Shown here: positions 33,159 to 41,770 of the stretch, piece by piece | Layout of the letters: the number at the start of each line of letters is the position of its first letter | How positions within the stretch are numbered: the stretch's first letter is position 1 | DNA from: Nocardia africana NBRC 100379 | GTDB taxonomy: Bacteria > Actinomycetota > Actinomycetes > Mycobacteriales > Mycobacteriaceae | Assembly (NCBI RefSeq): GCF_001612635.1 | Contig: NZ_BDAV01000019.1 | Location: 1-53,589, forward strand | DNA: 53,589 nt | Reading direction: 5' to 3' | Program-made: the position numbers and the translations under genes | The notes under the pieces: generated by a model | What the model saw: the letters and a program-made list of their open reading frames with translations, nothing else | Databases searched by the model: none | Told to the model about the DNA's origin: nothing

Positions 33159-34235
33159 GTGACAATAAACACCGGAACCGATGCCGTGGCCGCGCAGAAC
33201 GCCGACAGTGAGCCGTTCGACCCGTCGGCCCACGCCGCCGCCATGGTCGGTCACCACTACCGCGTCGACGACTACTACGAGGTCGGCCGCGAGAAGGTGC
33301 GCGAGTACGCACGCGCGGTGCAGGACTACCACCCCGTGCACTGGGACGAGAATGTCGCCCGCGACTACGGCCACGACGGGCTGCTCGCACCGGTGACGTT
33401 CATCTCCCTGGTCGGCATCCTGGCCCAGCGCAAGCTGTTCGAGCAGGTCGTCACGGGTTACGACCTGAGCCAGATCATGCAGACCGACCAGATCCTGGAA
33501 TTCCACCGGCCGATCCGGGTCGGCGACCAGCTCACCTGCGACGTCTACCTGCACTCGTTCCGGCAGGCCTTCGGCGGCGACATCATCGTCACCAAGAACA
33601 TCGTCACGGCGCAGAACGACGAGCTGGTGCTCACCACCTACACCACCCTGGTCGGCCGCAGCGGCGGTGACGTCGATCCCAATATCGCCGACGCGGTCCG
33701 CAACATCCTCATGCACGGCATGGGCGAGGCACCCGACCGTCCGACCGCCGAGCCGCCCATCACGGCGCCCCCGGTGCCGGTGACCACGGTTCCCGAGGTC
33801 ACGGTCAGCAGGTACACGCGCTCGTTCGACAGCGTGGCCGTCGGCGACGAACTGCCGGCCCGCGTGGTCCGGCTCACCCGCGGCGATCTGGTGAACTACG
33901 CCGGCGTCTCCGGTGACGCGAACCCGATCCACTGGAGCGACGAGGTCGTCGCGCTCGCCGGCCTGGACAACGTGGTCGCGCACGGCATGCTGACCATGGG
34001 CCTGGGCGGCGGATTCGTCACCTCCTGGCTCGGTGATCCGGGTGCGGTGAAGGAATACAACGTGCGTTTCACCAGCCCGGTCTACGTGCCCGGCGACCAT
34101 CCGGCCGAGGTCGAGTACACCGGCAAGGTGAAGTCGGTGGACCCGGAGAACCGCACCGCCGTGATCGCGATCGTCGCCAAATCCGGCGGCCGGAAGATCT
34201 TCGGACGTGCGACCGCGACGGTGCAGCTGGCATGA
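33159..34235 (+). CDS. hadAB: Fused (3R)-hydroxyacyl-ACP dehydratase HadA/HadB
   Basis: Double-hotdog protein of 358 aa for the dehydration step of FAS-II mycolic acid elongation. Residues 1-165 are HadA-like (DYHPVHWDENVARDYGHDG, substrate-binding subunit); a Pro/Thr-rich linker (about 185-215) joins them to the HadB-like half with the hydratase motif SGDANPIHWSD, catalytic D253 and H258. In M. tuberculosis these are two genes (Rv0635, Rv0636) followed by hadC. Here the subunits are one chain and no hadC follows; tRNA-Trp and secE come next. GTG 33159 is the start, with only a weak upstream AGGGA. Confidence 0.92.
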   Translation: MTINTGTDAVAAQNADSEPFDPSAHAAAMVGHHYRVDDYYEVGREKVREYARAVQDYHPVHWDENVARDYGHDGLLAPVTFISLVGILAQRKLFEQVVTGYDLSQIMQTDQILEFHRPIRVGDQLTCDVYLHSFRQAFGGDIIVTKNIVTAQNDELVLTTYTTLVGRSGGDVDPNIADAVRNILMHGMGEAPDRPTAEPPITAPPVPVTTVPEVTVSRYTRSFDSVAVGDELPARVVRLTRGDLVNYAGVSGDANPIHWSDEVVALAGLDNVVAHGMLTMGLGGGFVTSWLGDPGAVKEYNVRFTSPVYVPGDHPAEVEYTGKVKSVDPENRTAVIAIVAKSGGRKIFGRATATVQLA

Positions 34236-34475
34236 TGGTCGGCGGGCCGGCAAGCCGCTTCGCGGTGGCGGACGGCCCGATTGGCTATCCGCCGGGGCGG
34301 TAACGTACACTCGGATTTCTGGGGTCGCCAGCCACTGCGCGCTGCTCTGAGGGGCTGGTTCCGGGCGGGTGACCGCCGGGGCCGGCACACCGGCGGAGCG
34401 GCGCGCGTGTTGTGTGGCCCCGGGTTGGCACAACTGAATAAGCACCGTGCTGGATGACATTGCGATTCCAGCCGA

Positions 34476-34548
<73 letters not shown>

Positions 34549-34579
34549 CACTGGATGCCAGCGACGAGAGAGGGTTCAC

Positions 34580-34996
34580 GTGAGCGACGAGCGGGACATT
34601 CGCCACGGCGCGCATGCCGCCGATGACGAAGACACCGCTGCGGTCAGCCGGCCGAGTGGTAAGCGGTCGGCTCGCCGGGCTCGCGCGGGATCCTCCTCGG
34701 ACACCGGCTCCGTCGCCACGATCGACCGTGGCGACAGGTCGGATTCGGCATCGCGCAAGGCGTCCAAGTCGGCGGGGAAGAAGAAGACCGCCGAACGCGG
34801 TCGGGGCAATCCCTTCAAGCGTCTGGTGAAGTTCCTGCGGGAAGTCATCGCGGAACTGCGCAAGGTGATCTGGCCCAACCGCAAGCAGATGGTCACCTAT
34901 ACGAGCGTTGTCCTGGTGTTCGTGATCTTCATGGTCGCGTACATCAGCGGGTTGGACCTGGCGTTCATCAAGGGTGTCAACTGGCTGTTCGGCTAG
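34580..34996 (+). CDS. secE: Preprotein translocase subunit SecE
   Basis: Protein of 138 aa. A charged N-terminal extension of about 75 residues, rich in S, K and D, precedes the conserved SecE core: FLREVIAELRKVIWPNRKQMVTYT and one membrane helix VVLVFVIFMVAYISGLDLAF. It joins SecY and SecG in the translocon. GTG 34580 follows GAGAGAGGG. The trnW-secE-nusG order is conserved. Confidence 0.93.
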   Translation: MSDERDIRHGAHAADDEDTAAVSRPSGKRSARRARAGSSSDTGSVATIDRGDRSDSASRKASKSAGKKKTAERGRGNPFKRLVKFLREVIAELRKVIWPNRKQMVTYTSVVLVFVIFMVAYISGLDLAFIKGVNWLFG

Positions 34997-35136
34997 CTGA
35001 CCGGTGCGTCAGGAGCGGAGCCTGCGGAGCGACCCATGGGCGCTGCTAGCCGTCCGCCACGCGAGGACGGAAACCATCCGCCGGATTCACCTCCGGCGTA
35101 GTGGATGTACGTGACGACACAGGAAGCGAGTGCCCA

Positions 35137-35952
35137 GTGAGCACCCCGGAGAACGGCACAACCGACGAGTTCCCGGTCGACGACGAGGCGGCGGAGACGG
35201 CCGTCGACGAGGCGACCGTCTCGGACGGTACCGAGGCGTCCTCCGGCGAAGTCGAGGGCGACACCACCGACACCGATACCGACGCACCCGCGGAGCCCGC
35301 GGCACCGGAAGAGCCCGCCGACCCCGTCGCCGAGATGAAGGCCGCGCTGCGCCGCGCCCCCGGTGACTGGTACGTCATCCACTCCTACGCCGGGTACGAG
35401 AACAAGGTGAAGACCAACCTCGAGACCCGCGTGCAGAACCTGGGCCTCGAGGACTACATCTTCCAGGTCGAGGTGCCGACCGAGCAGGTCACCGAGATCA
35501 AGAACGGCCAGCGCAAGAACGTGCAGCGCAAGGTGCTGCCCGGCTACATCCTGGTCCGGATGGATCTCAACGACGAATCGTGGGGCGCGGTCCGCAACAC
35601 TCCGGGCGTCACCGGATTCGTCGGCGCCACCTCCCGTCCGTCGCCGCTGACGATCAACGACGTGGTGAAGTTCCTGGTCCCGGCCGAGCAGCAGCAGAAG
35701 AAGCCGGCCGCCGCCGCGGCGGGTGCCGCCGCGTCCACGTCGGAGACCGTCACCGAGGCCGCGACCAAGCCGGCCATCGAGGTCGACTTCGAGGTCGGCG
35801 AGTCGGTCACCGTCATGGACGGTCCGTTCGCGACGCTGCCGGCCAGCATCTCCGAGGTCAACGCCGAACAGCAGAAGCTGAAGGTGCTGGTGTCGATCTT
35901 CGGTCGCGAGACCCCGGTCGAACTCGCCTTTACGCAGGTCGCGAAGATCTAA
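35137..35952 (+). CDS. nusG: Transcription termination/antitermination factor NusG
   Basis: Protein of 271 aa. An acidic disordered N-terminus (1-75) precedes the NGN domain (about 77-182; DWYVIHSYAGYENKVKTNL), which contacts RNA polymerase. An Ala-rich linker follows (about 183-214), then the KOW domain (about 217-271; GESVTVMDGPFATLPASI) that binds Rho or S10. The GTG at 35137 follows AGGAAGCGAG; the frame extends 12 codons upstream without a better signal. Both the acidic tail and the linker make it longer than most NusG. Confidence 0.94.
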   Translation: MSTPENGTTDEFPVDDEAAETAVDEATVSDGTEASSGEVEGDTTDTDTDAPAEPAAPEEPADPVAEMKAALRRAPGDWYVIHSYAGYENKVKTNLETRVQNLGLEDYIFQVEVPTEQVTEIKNGQRKNVQRKVLPGYILVRMDLNDESWGAVRNTPGVTGFVGATSRPSPLTINDVVKFLVPAEQQQKKPAAAAAGAAASTSETVTEAATKPAIEVDFEVGESVTVMDGPFATLPASISEVNAEQQKLKVLVSIFGRETPVELAFTQVAKI

Positions 35953-35996
35953 GACTTCCGGGTTCGTCCCGGGACAGGCTTACGGAAGTCCGTAAG
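35953..35996 (+). promoter_or_regulatory. Mutually exclusive hairpins in the rplK leader
   Basis: GACTTCCG (35953-35960) can pair with CGGAAGTC (35983-35990). The same 3' arm is also part of a second perfect hairpin, CTTACGGA (35979-35986) with TCCGTAAG (35989-35996). The two structures cannot form together and lie 13 bases before the rplK Shine-Dalgarno. Confidence 0.55.
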
Positions 35997-36019
35997 GAAC
36001 CTAAACCAAGGAAAGAAAG

Positions 36020-36454
36020 ATGCCCCCCAAGAAGAAGAAGGTCGCCGGGCTCATCAAGCTCCAGATCCAGGCTGGTGCGGCCAACCCGGCCCCGCCGGTC
36101 GGCCCCGCGCTGGGTCAGCACGGCGTCAACATCATGGAGTTCTGCAAGGCGTACAACGCCGCGACCGAGTCGCAGCGTGGCAACGTCATCCCGGTCGAGA
36201 TCACGGTCTACGAGGACCGCTCGTTCGACTTCAAGCTGAAGACTCCGCCCGCCGCCAAGCTGCTGCTGAAGGCCGCCGGTGTGCAGAAGGGCTCCGCCGA
36301 GCCGCACCGCAACAAGGTCGCCACGGTCACCATGGATCAGATCCGTGAGATCGCCAAGACCAAGCAGGAAGATCTGAACGCCAACGACATCGATCAGGCG
36401 GCCAAGATCATCGCGGGTACCGCTCGCTCGATGGGTATCACCGTCGCCGACTGA
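36020..36454 (+). CDS. rplK: 50S ribosomal protein L11
   Basis: Protein of 144 aa. N-terminal MPPKKKKVAGLIKLQIQAG and the proline-rich ANPAPPVGPALGQHGVNIMEF that binds 23S rRNA and thiostrepton; C-terminal RNA-binding domain ends GTARSMGITVAD. AAGGAAAG precedes ATG 36020. First gene of the L11-L1 operon. Confidence 0.97.
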   Translation: MPPKKKKVAGLIKLQIQAGAANPAPPVGPALGQHGVNIMEFCKAYNAATESQRGNVIPVEITVYEDRSFDFKLKTPPAAKLLLKAAGVQKGSAEPHRNKVATVTMDQIREIAKTKQEDLNANDIDQAAKIIAGTARSMGITVAD

Positions 36455-36548
36455 CGGTCCCCGTCTCCGCCGGTGACCGGCGGGATGTGCGTGGGAGGGA
36501 CGGCCAGTCCCGACAACCACTTCTGACTTACGAACAGGACAGAGAATC

Positions 36549-37262
36549 ATGGCAAAACGAAGCAAGGCTTATCTCGAGGCGGCCGCCAAGGTCGACCGCT
36601 CCCAGCTCTACTCTCCGCTGTCGGCCACCCGGCTGGCGAAGGAGACCGCGACCACGAAGACCGACGCGACCGTCGAGGTCGCCGTCCGTCTGGGCGTCGA
36701 CCCCCGCAAGGCCGACCAGATGGTCCGCGGCACCGTCAACCTGCCGCACGGCACCGGTAAGACCGCGCGTGTCATCGTGTTCGCGGCCGGCGAGAAGGCC
36801 GCCGAGGCCGAGGCCGCCGGTGCCGACGCCGTGGGCGCCGAGGATCTGATCGAGCGCATCCAGGGCGGCTGGCTGGACTTCGACGCCGCGATCGCCACCC
36901 CGGACCAGATGGCCAAGGTCGGCCGCATCGCGCGTGTGCTGGGCCCCCGCGGCCTGATGCCGAACCCGAAGACGGGCACGGTCACCACCGATGTGACCAA
37001 GGCCGTCAACGACATCAAGGGCGGCAAGATCAACTTCCGCGTCGACAAGCAGGCCAACCTGCACTTCGTGATCGGCAAGGCCTCCTTCGACGAGAAGAAG
37101 CTGGTCGAGAACTACGGCGCCGCACTGGAGGAGATCCTGCGTGTGAAGCCGTCGACCGCCAAGGGTCGCTACGTCAAGAAGGTGACGATTTCGACGAACA
37201 CCGGACCGGGCATCCCGGTGGACCCGAACCGCACCCGCAACCTCACCGAAGAGGACGCGTAA
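36549..37262 (+). CDS. rplA: 50S ribosomal protein L1
   Basis: Protein of 237 aa with the L1 signature (MPNPKTGTVTTDVTKAV region) and IQGGWLDFDAAIATPDQM. In other bacteria L1 represses translation of the L11-L1 mRNA by binding its leader. A strong terminator follows. Confidence 0.97.
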   Translation: MAKRSKAYLEAAAKVDRSQLYSPLSATRLAKETATTKTDATVEVAVRLGVDPRKADQMVRGTVNLPHGTGKTARVIVFAAGEKAAEAEAAGADAVGAEDLIERIQGGWLDFDAAIATPDQMAKVGRIARVLGPRGLMPNPKTGTVTTDVTKAVNDIKGGKINFRVDKQANLHFVIGKASFDEKKLVENYGAALEEILRVKPSTAKGRYVKKVTISTNTGPGIPVDPNRTRNLTEEDA

Positions 37263-37282
37263 GGCGTAGGTAGCTTTCGAAT

Positions 37283-37320
37283 CCGAAGGGCCGGTAGGGA
37301 TTTCCCCACCGGCCCTTCGG
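37283..37320 (+). terminator. Terminator after rplA
   Basis: CCGAAGGGCCGGT (37283-37295) and ACCGGCCCTTCGG (37308-37320) are a perfect 13-bp stem with a further GGG/CCC pairing inside the loop. There is no T-run. Confidence 0.85.
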
Positions 37321-37367
37321 TATTCCGGGAATCGCGGGGGAGCAGTGGCCGAGAAAGACGGCCGATT

Positions 37368-37396
37368 TTGGGTTTCAGCTGCTCATCCGCTATTCT
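37368..37396 (+). promoter_or_regulatory. Candidate promoter of the rplJL operon
   Basis: TTGGGT (37368-37373) and TATTCT (37391-37396), spaced by 17 bp, give a plausible primary-sigma promoter with a start near 37403, producing a leader of about 290 nt before rplJ. Confidence 0.45.
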
Positions 37397-37399
37397 GTA

Positions 37400-37691
37400 C
37401 TGCGGTCGCTGACCAGTTCGGCGATCACCCCCAATCGTTCTACCGAAGACCGTTGGTTGCTGCCGTCAGGCAGTCGAAGGTCCGGCGATATTGCCGGCGG
37501 CCCACGCAGGGAGAGCCGAGGTGAGGGACGACATGTGAGCCGTGTGTTCATGTCGAGTTTCTTGTGCGCCCCGGGACCACTCTGCGTCCGGGGCGTTTGC
37601 TTTGTCGCCGGGTCGACGTAGCCTCCCCGGGCCCAGCCTCCGTGAGTCGGTAGTTCATCGCAGAACCGACCATCCAGAGAGGAGGCGAAGT
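37400..37691 (+). promoter_or_regulatory. Ribosomal protein L10 leader with internal attenuator
   Basis: The 290-nt leader before rplJ is the usual place of the L10(L12)4 binding element, whose actinobacterial form is a set of hairpins ending in a terminator-like stem. The last clear hairpin, CGCCCCGGGAC (37567-37577) with GTCCGGGGCG (37586-37595) and a tail TTTGCTTT, looks like an intrinsic attenuator; L10 binding upstream would favour it. I infer the leader class from position and layout. Confidence 0.6.
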
Positions 37692-38246
37692 ATGGCGAAA
37701 CCAGAGAAGGTCACCGCGGTCGCGGAGATCACCGAGCAGTTCAAGAGCGCTACGGCCACTGTGATCACGGAATACCGTGGTCTGTCGGTCGGCAACCTCA
37801 CCCAGCTGCGTCGTGCGCTGGGCAGCAATGCCACCTACTCCGTCGCCAAGAACACCCTGGTCAAGCGTGCGGCCGCCGAGGCGGGCGTCGAAGGCCTGGA
37901 TGACTTGTTCGTCGGTCCGACCGCGATCACCTTCATCACCGGTGAGCCGGTCGACGCCGCCAAGGCCCTCAAGACCTTCGCCAAGGACAACAAGGCGCTG
38001 GTCATCAAGGGTGGCTACATGGACGGCGCCGCGCTGTCGGTCTCCGAGGTCGAGCGCATCGCCGACCTGGAGTCGCGCGAGGTGCTGCTGGCCAAGCTGG
38101 CCGGCGCCATGAAGGGCAACCTGACCAAGGCGGCCGGCCTGTTCGCCGCGCCGGCCGGCCAGGTGGCTCGCCTGTTCGCCGCGCTCGAGGACAAGCAGCG
38201 CGCCGCGGGCGGTGCCGAGGCGGCTCCCGCCGCCGACGCCGAATAA
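37692..38246 (+). CDS. rplJ: 50S ribosomal protein L10
   Basis: Protein of 184 aa (MAKPEKVTAVAEITEQFKSA), with the TEYRGLSVGNLTQLRR and NTLVKRAA core that joins the ribosomal stalk base; the C-terminal tail is Ala-rich. GGAGG precedes ATG 37692. Forms the stalk with L7/L12 downstream and represses its own mRNA in other bacteria. Confidence 0.96.
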   Translation: MAKPEKVTAVAEITEQFKSATATVITEYRGLSVGNLTQLRRALGSNATYSVAKNTLVKRAAAEAGVEGLDDLFVGPTAITFITGEPVDAAKALKTFAKDNKALVIKGGYMDGAALSVSEVERIADLESREVLLAKLAGAMKGNLTKAAGLFAAPAGQVARLFAALEDKQRAAGGAEAAPAADAE

Positions 38247-38321
38247 GCCGACGCGAACAAGTCGACAAACCAACTCTTCTCTCCCCGCCGATGCGGGGAT
38301 GAACTACCGAAAGGAAACACC

Positions 38322-38708
38322 ATGGCCAACGTGGACGAGCTGCTCGAGACCATCGGCAACATGACCCTGCTGGAGCTCTCGGACTTCGTCAAGAAGTTCG
38401 AGGAGAAGTTCGAGGTCACCGCCGCCGCTCCGGTCGCGGTTGCCGCTGTCGCCGGTGGCGCTGCCGCCGGTGGCGCCGAGGCCGCCGAGGAGCAGGACGA
38501 GTTCGACGTCATCCTCGAGGGTGCCGGCGACAAGAAGATCCAGGTCATCAAGGTCGTGCGTGAGATCGTCTCCGGCCTGGGCCTGAAGGAAGCCAAGGAC
38601 CTGGTCGAGGGTGCCCCGAAGCCGATCCTGGAGAAGGTCGCCAAGGACGCCGCCGAGGCCGCCAAGGCCAAGCTGGAAGAGGCCGGCGCGAAGGTTTCCG
38701 TCAAGTAA
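38322..38708 (+). CDS. rplL: 50S ribosomal protein L7/L12
   Basis: Protein of 128 aa. An N-terminal dimerisation helix (DELLETIGNMTLLELSDFVKKFEEKF), an Ala/Gly-rich hinge near residues 38-58, and the conserved C-terminal factor-binding domain (EFDVILEGAGDKKIQVIKVVREI) with KEAKDLVEGAPKPI. AAAGGAAA stands before ATG 38322. Confidence 0.97.
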   Translation: MANVDELLETIGNMTLLELSDFVKKFEEKFEVTAAAPVAVAAVAGGAAAGGAEAAEEQDEFDVILEGAGDKKIQVIKVVREIVSGLGLKEAKDLVEGAPKPILEKVAKDAAEAAKAKLEEAGAKVSVK

Positions 38709-38728
38709 TTGCGGTAATCGAGTCCGGA

Positions 38729-38761
38729 AAAAGGGCGGTCCCGTTGCGGGGCCGCCCTTTT
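38729..38761 (+). terminator. Strong intrinsic terminator after rplL
   Basis: AAAAGGGCGGTCCCG pairs with CGGGGCCGCCCTTTT through 15 pairs with one G-U, around a 3-base loop, ending in TTTT. It ends the rplJL operon before the mce operon. Confidence 0.92.
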
Positions 38762-38882
38762 CACATATTTCGTGGTGAATGTTGTGAACCGCCGCGACCA
38801 GCTCATTACCGCCGACATTTCTACCGACCAGTCAGGTAGGGTGTCCTGCACCAGCGGCATGCGATACAGTGGCCGCACCCCA

Positions 38883-38898
38883 GTGTGACGCGTCACAC
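38883..38898. promoter_or_regulatory. Perfect 16-bp palindrome before the mce operon
   Basis: GTGTGACGCGTCACAC is identical on both strands and lies 60 bp before the mceG start. A related half-site, GGTGACGCG, follows near 38913. It is probably an operator; the regulator is not in the window. Confidence 0.65.
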
Positions 38899-38957
38899 CG
38901 CGCTGAAATACGGTGACGCGGCCGTGGGCGCTCGTCAGAAGAAATATGGAGGTCGGC

Positions 38958-40034
38958 GTGGGCGTCGAGGTCAGGACCGAAGGTGTTACGAAATCTTTCG
39001 GGTCCCAGCGGATTTGGCAGGATGTCACTCTGACTCTGCCCACGGGGGAAGTCAGCGCGCTGCTCGGCCCCTCGGGTACCGGTAAGTCGGTGTTTCTGAA
39101 GTCGCTGATCGGTCTGCTGCGCCCCGAGCGCGGCTCGATCTACATCGACGGCACCGACATCACCACCTGCTCCAACAAGGAGCTCTACGAGATCCGCAAG
39201 TTGTTCGGCGTTCTGTTCCAGGACGGCGCGCTGTTCGGTTCGATGAACCTGTTCGACAACGTGGCCTTCCCGCTGCGCGAGCACACCAAGAAGAGCGAAT
39301 CCGAGATCAAGCAGATCGTCATGGAGAAGCTCGAGCTGACCGGTCTGCTCGGCGCCGAGGGCAAGCTGCCCGGTGAGATCTCCGGTGGTATGCGCAAGCG
39401 TGCCGGCCTGGCGCGGGCGCTGGTGCTGGACCCGCAGATCATCCTCGTCGACGAGCCGGACTCCGGACTGGACCCGGTGCGTACGACCTACCTGTCGCAG
39501 CTGCTGATCGACATCAACGCGCAGATCGACGCGACGATTCTGATCGTCACCCACAACATCAACCTGGCCCGTAGCGTGCCCGACAACATCGGCATGCTCT
39601 TCCGCCGCCAGTTGGTGATGTTCGGCCCGCGCGAGGTCCTGCTGACCTCGGAGGAGCCGGTGGTCAAGCAGTTCCTCAACGGCCGCATGGTCGGCCCGAT
39701 CGGTATGTCGGAGGAGAAGGACGAGGCCCAGATGGCGCGCGAGCAGGCGCTCGCCGACGCCGGCCACTACGACAACGGCACCGAGGACGTCGAGGGCATC
39801 ATCCCGCAGATGAAGGCCACCCCCGGCATGCCCGTGCGCCAGGCCGTGGAACGCCGCCGCCGCCGCGTACTCGAGATCATGCACACCCTGCCGCATTCCG
39901 CGCAGGTGGCGATCCGCGAGTCGATGGAAGAGAACGGCGATACACAAGTCCTTCCGGCGTATACGGGTAACGCTCCGCAATATCAGGGCGGCACGTACGA
40001 CACCACCGTGCGCCACGACACAACCAACGGGTAA
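38958..40034 (+). CDS. mceG: Mce transporter ATPase MceG (Mkl)
   Basis: ABC ATPase of 358 aa that energises Mce lipid import. Walker A GPSGTGKS at 37-44, signature SGGMR at 142-146, Walker B IILVDEP at 161-167, and a C-terminal extension of about 100 residues typical of Mkl. GTG 38958 is chosen since GGAGG lies 5 bases upstream and MGVEV matches mycobacterial MceG. In M. tuberculosis the gene (Rv0655) also lies between rplL and rpoB but is separate from every mce operon; here it heads one, 11 bp before yrbEA. Confidence 0.95.
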   Translation: MGVEVRTEGVTKSFGSQRIWQDVTLTLPTGEVSALLGPSGTGKSVFLKSLIGLLRPERGSIYIDGTDITTCSNKELYEIRKLFGVLFQDGALFGSMNLFDNVAFPLREHTKKSESEIKQIVMEKLELTGLLGAEGKLPGEISGGMRKRAGLARALVLDPQIILVDEPDSGLDPVRTTYLSQLLIDINAQIDATILIVTHNINLARSVPDNIGMLFRRQLVMFGPREVLLTSEEPVVKQFLNGRMVGPIGMSEEKDEAQMAREQALADAGHYDNGTEDVEGIIPQMKATPGMPVRQAVERRRRRVLEIMHTLPHSAQVAIRESMEENGDTQVLPAYTGNAPQYQGGTYDTTVRHDTTNG

Positions 40035-40045
40035 CATACGCAACC

Positions 40046-40840
40046 GTGAATCAACCCCTGGCACGGCTGCGCACTCCGGTCGAGTCGGGATTTGCGCAGG
40101 CCGGCAATATTTTTGCGCTGCTCATTTCCGTGGCACGCAACACCCTGCGCAGGCCTTTCCAATGGCGTGAGTTCATCGAGCAGTCGTGGTTCATCGCGAG
40201 TGTCTCGATCCTGCCCGCCGCACTGGTGGCAATCCCGTTCGGCGCCGTTGTGGCATTGCAGACCGGTTCACTTATCAAGCAGCTCGGTGCTGAATCGTTC
40301 ACCGGCGCAACCAGTGTGCTGGCGACGGTGCAGCAGGCCGCGCCCGTCGTCACCGCGCTGATCATCGCCGGTGCCGCGGGTTCGGCCGTCGCTGCCGACC
40401 TCGGCTCCCGCACCATCCGCGAAGAAATCGACGCGATGGAGGTGCTCGGCATCGATCCGGTGCAGCGCCTCGTCGTGCCGCGCGTTCTCGGCATGATGCT
40501 GGTGGCACTGCTGCTCAACGGCCTGGTTTCGGTCGTCGGCATCTGCGGTGGATATTTCTTCAATGTGTTGCTGCAGGGCGGAACTCCCGGCGCCTATCTG
40601 GCGTCGTTCTCCGCACTGGCGCAGCTCCCGGACCTCTGGATCGGTGAATTCAAGGCACTCGTCTTCGGACTGCTCGCGGGCGTGATCGCCGCATACAAAG
40701 GTTTGAATCCCAAGGGGGGACCGAAAGGCGTTGGTGACGCGGTGAATCAATCCGTGGTGATCACCTTCCTGGTGCTCTTCTTCGTCAATCTGCTTTTGAC
40801 ACTGGTGTACCTGCAGGTTGTCCCGGCCAAGGGTTCGTGA
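40046..40840 (+). CDS. yrbEA: MlaE-family permease YrbEA
   Basis: Integral membrane permease of 264 aa with about five or six membrane helices and the MlaE coupling segment SRTIREEIDAMEVLGIDP that contacts the ATPase. GTG start; its stop overlaps the GTG of yrbEB (GTGA), implying coupled translation. With YrbEB it forms the membrane channel of the Mce system. Confidence 0.94.
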   Translation: MNQPLARLRTPVESGFAQAGNIFALLISVARNTLRRPFQWREFIEQSWFIASVSILPAALVAIPFGAVVALQTGSLIKQLGAESFTGATSVLATVQQAAPVVTALIIAGAAGSAVAADLGSRTIREEIDAMEVLGIDPVQRLVVPRVLGMMLVALLLNGLVSVVGICGGYFFNVLLQGGTPGAYLASFSALAQLPDLWIGEFKALVFGLLAGVIAAYKGLNPKGGPKGVGDAVNQSVVITFLVLFFVNLLLTLVYLQVVPAKGS

Positions 40841-41709
40841 CGATGGTTGTTTCACAGCGTTCTCCGATCTTTACGAGGCGGATGCGCCGAGTAGGCGCTG
40901 CGCTCAAGTCGCCGGTGAATGTCATCGATCGCGCCGGCGATCAGATGTCGTTCTATTCCAAGGCGATCGCGTGGATTCCGCGCACGGTCGTGCATTACCG
41001 CAAGGAGGTCATGCGGCTGCTGGCCGAGGTGACCTTCGGTTCCGGTGCGCTCGCGGTCATCGGCGGCACCATCGGCGTCGTGGTGATGATGTCGGCCTCG
41101 GTCGGTGTGGTCGTCGGCCTGCAGGGCTTCAAAGCGCTGGACGCCCTGGGCAGTTCGGTGCTCACCGGCTTCCTGACCGGCTACATCAATACTCGCGAAT
41201 TGGCGCCGCTGGTCGCGGCCTTGGCATTGTCGGCGACGGTCGGCTGTGGTTTCACCGCGCAATTGGGTGCGATGCGGATTTCCGAGGAAATCGACGCGCT
41301 CGAGGTGATGGCGGTACCCGGTGTTCCGTTCCTGGTGACCACGCGCGTGATCGCGGGATTCGTCGCCGTGATTCCGCTCTATATCGTCGGCCTGCTCGGC
41401 ACGTTCGTAGCGTCCAGGCAGATCAGCGTGTGGTTCAACGGGCAATCCACGGGATCGTACGACCATTATTTCGGGCTGTTCCTGCCACCCGAGGACGTGC
41501 TGTATTCGTTCGTGAAGGTGCTGGTGTTCGCCTTCGTGATCATCCTGATCCATTGCTATTACGGCTTCAACGCCACCGGCGGTCCGGCCGGCGTGGGCGT
41601 GGCCGTGGGACGCGCGGTGCGTGCGTCGATCGTGCTGGTGAACATCCTCGACTTCTTCCTCAGCCTGGCGATCTGGGGTACGACGACAACAGTGCGGGTC
41701 GCGGGATGA
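40837..41709 (+). CDS. yrbEB: MlaE-family permease YrbEB
   Basis: Second permease, 290 aa, with the MlaE core MRISEEIDALEVMAVPGVPFL. The N-terminus is about 50 residues longer than YrbEA and amphipathic. The start is the GTG that overlaps the yrbEA stop; an ATG two codons on is possible. No MCE domain here. Confidence 0.94.
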   Translation: MTMVVSQRSPIFTRRMRRVGAALKSPVNVIDRAGDQMSFYSKAIAWIPRTVVHYRKEVMRLLAEVTFGSGALAVIGGTIGVVVMMSASVGVVVGLQGFKALDALGSSVLTGFLTGYINTRELAPLVAALALSATVGCGFTAQLGAMRISEEIDALEVMAVPGVPFLVTTRVIAGFVAVIPLYIVGLLGTFVASRQISVWFNGQSTGSYDHYFGLFLPPEDVLYSFVKVLVFAFVIILIHCYYGFNATGGPAGVGVAVGRAVRASIVLVNILDFFLSLAIWGTTTTVRVAG

Positions 41710-41770
41710 GCGGACCAGGCCGCGGCGCGACCGGCGGGTCGAGGGTGATGGCGTCCCGAAAGGTGGGAGT

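Noticed and set aside
38830..38880. Defined -35/-10 promoter for mceG
   Set aside because: A TACAGT-like -10 exists near 38863, but I found no -35 at proper spacing, so I do not call it.
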